Notes under the pieces: generated by a model
Databases searched by the model: none
Told to the model about the DNA's origin: nothing
What the model saw: the letters and a program-made list of their open reading frames with translations, nothing else
Shown: piece after piece, positions 55,016 to 62,172 of the stretch
Layout of the letters: each line of letters begins with the position of its first letter
Position numbering within the stretch: position 1 is the stretch's first letter
DNA from: a bacterium M00.F.Ca.ET.205.01.1.1
Lineage (GTDB): Bacteria > Pseudomonadota > Alphaproteobacteria > Rhizobiales > Rhizobiaceae
Direction: 5' to 3'
DNA length: 62,172 bases
Assembly (NCBI GenBank): GCA_004791255.1
Contig: SRUQ01000005.1
Span: 134,438 to 196,609, forward strand
Program-made: the position numbers and the translations under genes

Positions 55016-55942
55016 ATGAGTCGCAATTTCCTGGTGATCGAACCTGAGGAAGGCATTGCCGTCCTCAAGGGGCTGGCCTCTGCGGCACGCATCTCGATGC
55101 TGAAACTGCTGCACGAGAAGGGACCGATGAATGTCAATGACATCGCCGCCGTGCTGTCGCTGCCGCAATCGACGGTCTCGACCAATATCCAGGTGCTCGA
55201 GGATGCTGGCCTGATCCGCACCGAGAACCAGAAGGCGAAGAAGGGCAGCCAGAAGATCTGCTATCCGACCGCCGAGGAAGTGCTCGTGGTCTTCAAGAGC
55301 GAGTATCGAGCGCTCAAGAACGACGCGATCGAAGTGTCGATGCCGATTGGGCTTTACACCGGGTTCGAGGTCACCGCGCCTTGCGGTCTCTGTTCGCCGG
55401 ACGGGATCATCGGTCTGCTCGATGTGCCCAACACTTTCCTCGATCCCGACCGTATGAAGGCTGGGCTGTTGTGGTTCACGCGTGGCTTTGTCGAATACCA
55501 GTTCCCCAACAATGCCAAGCTTGCAAATGCCGAGATTACCGAGCTCGAACTGGTGGTGGAGCTGTCTTCGGAAGTGCCGGGCACCAGCGCCGATTGGCCC
55601 TCCGACATCACGCTGACGATCAATGGCGTCGATGCCGGAACGTGGACGTCCCCCGGCGATTTCGGCGACAAGCGCGGCGTCTTCACGCCCTCCTGGTGGA
55701 AGCTCAAGGGCTCACAATATGGCAAGTTGAAGAACTGGCGAATTTCCGCTGACGGCACCTATGTCGACGGTGTCAGGATTTCCGAAACCAGCCTCGCCGT
55801 CCTCGACCTCAAGAGCCATCATTCGATCCGGGTCCGCATCGGCGTCAAGGACGATGCCAAGCGTCCCGGCGGCATCAACATTTTCGGCAAGGGATTTGGA
55901 AATTACGATCAGGACATCCTGCTCAGGATCAAAACCAATTGA
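55016..55942 (+). CDS. ArsR-type transcriptional regulator with large C-terminal sensor-like domain
   Basis: This 308-residue protein starts with a winged helix-turn-helix (residues about 10-95; ARISMLKLLHEKGP, VNDIAAVLSLPQSTVSTNIQVLEDAGLI in two stretches). About 200 further residues are rich in beta strands and aromatic residues (LYTGFEVTAPCGLC, FVEYQFPN, TLTINGVDAGTW, SWWKLKGSQYG, GGINIFGKGFGNYDQ). Simple ArsR repressors are about 100-120 residues, so the extra part is likely a ligand domain, possibly a sugar-binding beta sandwich. It lies upstream of and co-oriented with the arabinofuranosidase operon, making it the likely one-component regulator. The ribosome site is weak. Confidence 0.8.
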   Translation: MSRNFLVIEPEEGIAVLKGLASAARISMLKLLHEKGPMNVNDIAAVLSLPQSTVSTNIQVLEDAGLIRTENQKAKKGSQKICYPTAEEVLVVFKSEYRALKNDAIEVSMPIGLYTGFEVTAPCGLCSPDGIIGLLDVPNTFLDPDRMKAGLLWFTRGFVEYQFPNNAKLANAEITELELVVELSSEVPGTSADWPSDITLTINGVDAGTWTSPGDFGDKRGVFTPSWWKLKGSQYGKLKNWRISADGTYVDGVRISETSLAVLDLKSHHSIRVRIGVKDDAKRPGGINIFGKGFGNYDQDILLRIKTN

Positions 55943-56046
55943 TATCATCAAATCGGGTTTCAAAGATAGCGCAGCAATTTCAGTCTGTTGCCTCCATTGG
56001 TGGCAAAAGCCGACATTCAATTGTCAGACATTTTGTCGTTTTTGAC

Positions 56047-56100
56047 TTGACGGATGGGCGTGGCTTCCCTTTGATATCGAACAAGATGATTTAAATCATC
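56047..56100 (+). promoter_or_regulatory. Promoter and 16-bp palindromic operator of the arabinoside operon
   Basis: GATGATTTAAATCATC at 56085-56100 is a perfect 16-bp palindrome starting 41 bases before the ATG. A possible promoter, TTGACG (56047-56052) with TGATAT (56072-56077) at 19-bp spacing, would put the start site at the palindrome's edge, as expected for a repressor operator. The arms match TGATTAAATCA upstream of the regulator gene. Confidence 0.55.
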
Positions 56101-56125
56101 ATTTATGATATTGTGGGAGGAATGC

Positions 56126-57637
56126 ATGAAGGCAGCCGTCACGGTGCATCCGCACTATGTTGTGTCGAAAATCGATCCAAGACTCTATGGATCCTTTATC
56201 GAGCATCTCGGGCGGGCGGTTTACACCGGCATCTATGAGCCGGGCCACCCGACGGCAGATGCCAATGGTATGCGTCAGGACGTCATCGATCTCGTCAGGG
56301 AACTCAATGTTCCTATTGTACGCTATCCCGGCGGCAATTTCGTGTCCGCTTACAATTGGGAAGACGGCGTCGGCCCCAGGGAAGAGCGCCCGGTGCGGCT
56401 TGATCTTGCCTGGCACACGTCCGAGAGCAACGAAGTCGGCCTGCATGAATTTGCCGATTGGTGCGCCTCGGCCAACACCGAGATGATGCTTGCCGTCAAT
56501 CTCGGTTCGCGTGGCCTCGACGAAGCCCGCAACTTTCTGGAGTACACCAATCATCCCGGCGGCAGCGAGTGGAGTGACAAGCGCATCGCCAACGGCCGCA
56601 AGGAACCCTTCGACGTCAAGCTCTGGTGTCTCGGCAACGAAATGGATGGCCCCTGGCAGATCGGCCACAAGACCGCCGACGAGTATGGCCGACTGGCCCA
56701 CGAGACCGCCAAGGCGATGCGCGCCTTCTCCAAGTCACTCGAACTCGTGGTTTGCGGCTCGTCAAATGCCAAGATGCCGACCTACCCGGAATGGGAGGCG
56801 ACCGTTCTCGACCACACCTACAACGAGGTGGATTACATCTCGCTGCACATGTATTTCGACAACGAAGCCAATGACGCGCCGAATTATCTCGCCATGAGCG
56901 AGAAGCTCGACGACTACATCGTCTCGGTCGCCGGCGTCATCGACTATATCAAGGCCAAGAAGCGCTCCAAGAAGCAGGTCTACATCTCGTTCGACGAATG
57001 GAACGTCTGGTATCATTCCAAGCAGCAGGACAAGAGGATCCTTGGCGGCAATGACGGCTGGCCGTTCGCCCCGCCGCTGCTCGAAGACATCTACAATTTC
57101 GAGGACGTGCTGCAGGTCGGGCTGATCCTCAACACTTTCATCCGTCGTTCCGACGTGGTCAAGATCGCGTGCCTGGCGCAACTGGTCAATGTCATCGCGC
57201 CGATCATGACCGTTCCCAATGGCCCGGCATGGCGCCAGACGATCTTCTATCCTTATCTCTATGCCTCGATCTATGGCCGCGGCAATGCGCTGGATCTCAA
57301 GGTGGAAAGCCCGACCTACACGTCTACCGTCGCGGGTGACGTTTCCTATGTCGACATCGCCGGCGTGCACGACACGGAAACTGGACATGTCACCTTCTTT
57401 GCCGTCAACCGCCATTCGAGTGAGGCAATCGAAACCGTGATCGACATCGCCGGCTTCGGCGCGGCTGGCATCGTCGATCACCAGATGATGACGCACGCGG
57501 ATCTGAAAGCCGTCAATTCGGCCGGGAAGCCCGGCAATGTCGGCCCCAGGAAAGGGACTGGCGCCTCGGTGGCAGGCGGCGAGGTGAGCCTGTCGCTGCC
57601 GCCCTATTCCTACCAGATGATCCGCCTGAAGCTCTGA
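56126..57637 (+). CDS. abfA: Alpha-L-arabinofuranosidase, GH51
   Basis: From ATG 56126, after GGGAGGAATGC, the product is 503 residues, the usual GH51 length. It has the N-terminal DPRLYGSFIEHLGRAVYTGIYE (in parts: YGSFIEHLGRAVY), VRYPGGNFVSAYNWEDGVGP, the acid/base Glu in WCLGNEMDGPWQ (about 174) and the nucleophile Glu in ISFDEWNVWY (about 294). The C-terminal part is a beta sandwich. No signal peptide is seen, so it acts in the cytosol on imported arabino-oligosaccharides, releasing L-arabinose. It is followed by its importer genes. Confidence 0.95.
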   Translation: MKAAVTVHPHYVVSKIDPRLYGSFIEHLGRAVYTGIYEPGHPTADANGMRQDVIDLVRELNVPIVRYPGGNFVSAYNWEDGVGPREERPVRLDLAWHTSESNEVGLHEFADWCASANTEMMLAVNLGSRGLDEARNFLEYTNHPGGSEWSDKRIANGRKEPFDVKLWCLGNEMDGPWQIGHKTADEYGRLAHETAKAMRAFSKSLELVVCGSSNAKMPTYPEWEATVLDHTYNEVDYISLHMYFDNEANDAPNYLAMSEKLDDYIVSVAGVIDYIKAKKRSKKQVYISFDEWNVWYHSKQQDKRILGGNDGWPFAPPLLEDIYNFEDVLQVGLILNTFIRRSDVVKIACLAQLVNVIAPIMTVPNGPAWRQTIFYPYLYASIYGRGNALDLKVESPTYTSTVAGDVSYVDIAGVHDTETGHVTFFAVNRHSSEAIETVIDIAGFGAAGIVDHQMMTHADLKAVNSAGKPGNVGPRKGTGASVAGGEVSLSLPPYSYQMIRLKL

Positions 57638-57685
57638 CTTCAGACGGATTGTCGGAACGTGCATGCGCCGAGGAGGAACGTCGAC

Positions 57686-58777
<1,092 letters not shown>

Positions 58778-58778
58778 C

Positions 58779-59714
58779 ATGGCCGATCGGCTGACGATGC
58801 CGCAGACCGCGATGCCGGCCGCGAGCGTCAGGGCTCCCAGCGTCGATATCTACGCGCCGCAATGGCGAAATTTCATGTTCGTCGCGCCATTCCTGTTCTT
58901 CTTCACGACCCTGCTCGTCGTTCCGCTGCTCTGGGGAATGTGGCTGAGCTTCCACAAGGCCGACACGTTCTCGTCCGGAAATTTTGTCGGGTTCGGAAAC
59001 TATATCAGGCTGTTCCACGACAAGGTGTTCCTGCAATCGGTCTGGAACACCTTTTACTTCGTGCTGCTGACGGTGCCGGCGCTGGCGCTGATCGGTCTTT
59101 TCCTGGCACTTTGCCTCAACCGCCGCACGCGCACCGCTGCTGTGCTGCGGACCCTGTTCTTTTCGTCCTCGGTGCTGTCGGTCACCATCGTCACACTGAT
59201 CTGGCGCATCGTGTTCATTCCGAATGTCGGCCTTCTGTCGACGATCTATGGATGGTTCGGCGCAACCGCCCCGGCCTTCATTTCCGATCCCAGCCTTGCG
59301 ATGATCGGTATCGCCATTGCCACCGTCTGGTGGTGCATCGGCCTGCCGATGATGCTCTTTCTCTCGGCCCTCCAGCAGATTCCGCAGGATATTTACGAAG
59401 CGGCAGCCCTGGACAATGCCAGTCGCTGGCAGACGCTGCGCTCGATTACGCTGCCGTCGATCAAACGCACCTTCATCCTGGTGGTCATCGTCCAGATCGT
59501 GCTGCAGTTCCAGCTGTTCGGCCAGGCCTGGCTGATGACGCGCGGCGGGCCGAACAACCTGACCAAGCCGATCGTGCTCTACATCTATGACACCGCATTC
59601 CGCCGCTGGGATCTGGGCATGGGTGCGGCCGCATCTGAAGTCCTGTTCATCCTCATCCTGATCGCGGCCATGGCCCAGTACCTGGTCACGCGCAACAACG
59701 CGGATCGGACATGA
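58779..59714 (+). CDS. Sugar ABC transporter permease, MalF/UgpA-type
   Basis: This 311-residue protein has six membrane helices, beginning at about residue 35 (FMFVAPFLFFFTTLLVVPLL), and the EAA loop QIPQDIYEAAALDNASRWQTLR near 208 that contacts the ATPase. GGGAGG precedes its ATG, just after the ATPase stop. The frame opens upstream to 58509 as a shadow of the ATPase. The next permease overlaps its stop in ATGA. Confidence 0.92.
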   Translation: MADRLTMPQTAMPAASVRAPSVDIYAPQWRNFMFVAPFLFFFTTLLVVPLLWGMWLSFHKADTFSSGNFVGFGNYIRLFHDKVFLQSVWNTFYFVLLTVPALALIGLFLALCLNRRTRTAAVLRTLFFSSSVLSVTIVTLIWRIVFIPNVGLLSTIYGWFGATAPAFISDPSLAMIGIAIATVWWCIGLPMMLFLSALQQIPQDIYEAAALDNASRWQTLRSITLPSIKRTFILVVIVQIVLQFQLFGQAWLMTRGGPNNLTKPIVLYIYDTAFRRWDLGMGAAASEVLFILILIAAMAQYLVTRNNADRT

Positions 59715-60559
59715 GGGCTCCAGCCATTTCCATCAAGGGCCGCGCATTTGGTGACCGCGTGTTGCTGGCACTGGTCATCCTGCTTTCCATCGTCATGCTC
59801 GCCCCGGTTCTGTGGGTCATCGGCCTGTCGCTGAAGGAAAACGCCGAGCTGATGGCAAACCCGAATTCGGTGTTTCAGGCGCCCTACACGCTCAAGAACT
59901 ACATCAACACCATCGGCACCTCGTCGGTCTTCATCTGGGTGTTCAACAGCATCATCGTCTCGGGCGGATTGACACTTGGAACGCTGATCCTGTCGTCGCT
60001 CGCCGGCTACGGTTTCGCACGGCTGAACTTCCCCGGCCGAAACATCCTGTTCGTGGTGGTGCTCTTCGGCCTGGCGGTTCCTGAACAGGCCGTGCTTGTC
60101 GCCCGCCATCAGATCTTCAGCTTGCTCAACTTCCACAACACCTATCACGGGCTCATTCTGCCGGGCCTGTCGGCTTCGTTTGGCGTCTTCCTGATGACCC
60201 AGTATTTCAAGGCCATCCCGAAGGAATTGGACGAAGCCGCCATGCTGGACAATGCCAGCCGGTTCAGGATTTTCTGGAAGGTTCTTTTGCCGCTCACGGT
60301 GCCCGCTCAGGCAACCCTCGGCATCTTCACCTTCCTCGGTGCGTGGAACGACTATCTGTGGCCGCTGATCTCGGCAACCAAGAAGGATATGTACACGCTG
60401 ACGGTCGGCATGGCCTCGACCCAGACCAATTTCGCCCAGTCCGAAGGCATCGGCTTCCTGATGGCGCAGGCGGTGTTCGCCGGCGCGCCGATCCTGATCG
60501 TCTACCTGTTTTTCCAGAAATACATCGTCACGGCCGTCTCGGGCGCCGCGGTGAGATGA
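59711..60559 (+). CDS. Sugar ABC transporter permease, MalG/UgpE-type
   Basis: This 282-residue protein has six membrane helices and the EAA motif KAIPKELDEAAMLDNASRF near 172, followed by LLPLTVPAQATLGIFTFLGAWNDYLWPL, shown here by its family motif GAWNDYLWPL near 213. It is coupled to the preceding permease by ATGA overlap. Together they form the heterodimeric channel for the arabinoside transporter. Confidence 0.92.
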   Translation: MRAPAISIKGRAFGDRVLLALVILLSIVMLAPVLWVIGLSLKENAELMANPNSVFQAPYTLKNYINTIGTSSVFIWVFNSIIVSGGLTLGTLILSSLAGYGFARLNFPGRNILFVVVLFGLAVPEQAVLVARHQIFSLLNFHNTYHGLILPGLSASFGVFLMTQYFKAIPKELDEAAMLDNASRFRIFWKVLLPLTVPAQATLGIFTFLGAWNDYLWPLISATKKDMYTLTVGMASTQTNFAQSEGIGFLMAQAVFAGAPILIVYLFFQKYIVTAVSGAAVR

Positions 60560-60653
60560 CGAATTTGCCTGACGGCGGGGGAGTGCGTCGCAGCAATTGA
60601 AGCATGAAGCCAGTCCAGCGTGGAGTGGCACAGACTCAGTAGGAGGAACTGAT

Positions 60654-61973
60654 ATGAAAATGAAGAAAGTCCTGTTTGCAGCAGTCTCGGCGGGCGTGAT
60701 GATGCTCGCAGGCCCCAGCCTTGCAGCGACGGAATTGACCGTACAGCGCTTTTTCGGTGCCTGCGATGCCGATTTCGGCAAGAACACCGATGTCGGCAAG
60801 GCCGTTGGCGAATGCGGCATCATCACCTCGCTGATCAACAAGTTCAACGCCGACAATCCCGATGTGCATGTGAGCGTCGCCACCGTGGAATGGCCGGGCT
60901 ATGATCAACTGACCGCGCAGTTCGCTTCGGGCGATGCTCCCGACATCGTCACGATCCATGAATCCGCGCTTTCGGACTACCAGTCCAAGGGACTGTTGAT
61001 GCCGCTTGACGATCTCCTGAAGTCCGTCGGCGTCACGTCAGACGCCTTCACGGACGCGGCGCGCAACGGCGCCACCAAGGACGGCAAGATCTACGGCCTG
61101 CCGATCGACAGCTGGACGATGCTCTATCATATCAACATGGATCTCTTCAAACAGGCCGGTCTCGTCAATGCCGACGGCACGCCGATCCTTCCGAAGTCGC
61201 CCGAGGAACTGCTCGCCCAGGCCGAACAGTTCAAACAGAAGACTGGCAAGCCTTACTTCGTTCAGAACCTGGCCAACGAGACGGCGCTTTTCACGCGCAA
61301 TCTCTACACCTATCTGTTCCAGCAGGATTCCGACTTCTTTGCCGATCCAAAGCATGTGAAGCTGAACACGCCGGAAGCCAAGAAGGTCGTCGAAATGTAC
61401 AAGGCGATCTTCGACAAGGGCTACACCACCAAGGATCTCGACTACGGCGGCGCGATCAACGCCTTCCTTGCCGGTGAAGGCGGCGTTCAGCTCAACGGTA
61501 CGTGGGTTGTCGGTGACAATAACGCCCAGTCCGAAACCAAGGGCACGGCCCTCAACAAGGGTGGCTATGCGGTCTACCCGTATCCGCAGCTATTTGCCGG
61601 TGCTCACGCGCAATATGCCGACGGCCACACCTGGGCGGTCTCGCAGAAGGACCGTACACCCGAACAGACCGCGGCCATCGGCAAATTCCTGAAGTTCTTC
61701 GCCGACAATGATTTCGATTGGTCGCGTACCGGCCACCTGCCGGCCTACAAAGCCATCATCACCTCGGACGCCTTCAAGGCACTGCCGCATCGCAATACGA
61801 TCGCCGCGGTCGCCGATCTCGGCCGTCCGCTGCCGTCCGCTGTCCAGCGCCAGTTTGCGATCCAGGACATTGTCGGCGAAGAGATGAGCGCTGCAATCAC
61901 CGGCCAGAAGGACGTCGATGCCGCACTTGCCGACATGGAAAGCCGTGTCAACGAATTGCTCGCCAACATTTGA
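60654..61973 (+). CDS. Sugar ABC transporter substrate-binding protein (family 1)
   Basis: From ATG 60654, after AGGAGGAACTGAT, the product is 439 residues. It has a Sec signal peptide (KMKKVLFAAVSAGVMMLAG, cleavage likely after SLAA near residue 24). The SBP_bac_1 fold follows, with LINKFNADNPDVHVSV, LTAQFASGDAPDIVTIHES, GLPIDSWTMLYHINMDLFK in parts, and FLAGEGGVQLNGTWVVG. The early CysX10+Cys pair (GACDAD, GECGII) may form a disulfide. It captures arabino-oligosaccharides or arabinosides in the periplasm. The strong ribosome site fits the high dose usual for binding proteins placed last in the operon. Confidence 0.92.
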   Translation: MKMKKVLFAAVSAGVMMLAGPSLAATELTVQRFFGACDADFGKNTDVGKAVGECGIITSLINKFNADNPDVHVSVATVEWPGYDQLTAQFASGDAPDIVTIHESALSDYQSKGLLMPLDDLLKSVGVTSDAFTDAARNGATKDGKIYGLPIDSWTMLYHINMDLFKQAGLVNADGTPILPKSPEELLAQAEQFKQKTGKPYFVQNLANETALFTRNLYTYLFQQDSDFFADPKHVKLNTPEAKKVVEMYKAIFDKGYTTKDLDYGGAINAFLAGEGGVQLNGTWVVGDNNAQSETKGTALNKGGYAVYPYPQLFAGAHAQYADGHTWAVSQKDRTPEQTAAIGKFLKFFADNDFDWSRTGHLPAYKAIITSDAFKALPHRNTIAAVADLGRPLPSAVQRQFAIQDIVGEEMSAAITGQKDVDAALADMESRVNELLANI

Positions 61974-61999
61974 CCATGGGGGCTTGAGGCCTAGCACGT

Positions 62000-62029
62000 C
62001 ACCCCGCGGCTGGAGACAGTTGCGGGGTG
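62000..62029. terminator. Terminator hairpin after the arabinoside operon
   Basis: CACCCCGC (62000-62007) pairs perfectly with GCGGGGTG (62022-62029) around a 14-base loop. It lies 27 bases after the binding-protein stop and 17 bases before the end of the convergent LysR fragment. It has no T-run in either direction, so it could serve both strands only weakly or with Rho. Confidence 0.55.
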
Positions 62030-62045
62030 GAGCGAGCAGCCTCCT

Positions 62046-62172
62046 TTACCGGATCGGCGTCTCGCCGCGAAACAGCGGCTGGTGCGTCCGCATCAAGGTG
62101 GCGATCCGGTTAGCGACTTTTCGTACCGGTGGGGAGTGACGTTCCTCATGATGAGTGACGATCCATTGGTCC
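62046..62172 (-). CDS. C-terminal fragment of a LysR-type regulator, cut by window edge
   Basis: Reading the minus strand from the right edge, 41 codons remain open to TAA at 62046-62048. The peptide includes WIVTHHEERHSPPVRKVANRI, here noted as WIVTHHEERHSPPVR followed by a helix, which matches the usual LysR C-terminus (WLVxHxxxRxxPxVRxxxDxI). The rest lies outside the window. The match to a conserved ending and the absence of stops support it, but the length is short. Confidence 0.6.
   Translation of the reverse strand, partial: DQWIVTHHEERHSPPVRKVANRIATLMRTHQPLFRGETPIR

Overview
The window is 62 kb of GC-rich DNA with no rRNA, tRNA, phage, insertion sequence or CRISPR array that I can see. 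It looks chromosomal and most like a Rhizobiales genome, probably Mesorhizobium or a close relative. The pointers are an ExoF/ExoP-like polysaccharide export pair, a Prs-type type I secretion pair beside cadherin-like adhesins, many amine and opine-type oxidoreductases, and an intergenic palindromic mosaic at 24143-24270 of a kind I associate with Mesorhizobium. The genus is an inference.

Region 1 (1-20671, minus strand) is a surface-matrix locus. In transcription order it encodes a Wzc/ExoP-like chain-length regulator/tyrosine kinase, a NusG/RfaH-like specialised elongation factor, a possible broken small gene, a nucleotidyltransferase-kinase fusion of unknown role, a GFA-family zinc protein, a GT4 glycosyltransferase, an ExoF-like export protein with a long coiled coil, a type I secretion ATPase and its HlyD-family adaptor, a sulfotransferase, a Wzx-like flippase, and two tandem cadherin-repeat secreted proteins, the second cut by the window edge. 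Together they suggest a possibly sulfated exopolysaccharide co-produced with secreted adhesins. No polymerase (Wzy), initiating glycosyltransferase or TolC is present in the window. On the other strand a small membrane protein (21094) and a Crp/Fnr-type regulator (22038) follow and may belong to the same function.

Region 2 (22994-54836) is a large nitrogen/carbon catabolic island read from both strands. It holds three DadA-type FAD oxidases, ATP-dependent hydantoinase subunits HyuA/HyuB followed by the ferredoxin-like and FAD/BFD subunits of an opine-oxidase-type dehydrogenase, an Lrp and two LysR regulators, an N-methylproline-demethylase-like flavoprotein with an incomplete Fe-S ligand set, and a dipeptide/opine-type ABC importer with fused ATPases. 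It also holds two type II haloacid-dehalogenase-like HADs, a class III aminotransferase, succinate-semialdehyde and other aldehyde dehydrogenases, a beta-decarboxylating dehydrogenase, a cupin, a 2-hydroxyacid dehydrogenase, an ArgE-like deacylase and two paralogous GNAT enzymes. The set fits uptake, deacylation or ring opening, N-demethylation/oxidation and transamination of an N-substituted amino compound or polyamine, then oxidation to central metabolites. The substrate cannot be read from sequence.

Region 3 (55016-61973, plus strand) is an arabinoside-use operon: an ArsR-type regulator with a large extra C-terminal domain, a GH51 alpha-L-arabinofuranosidase preceded by a perfect 16-bp palindrome, and a MalK/F/G/E-type importer. 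A truncated LysR regulator on the minus strand closes the window.
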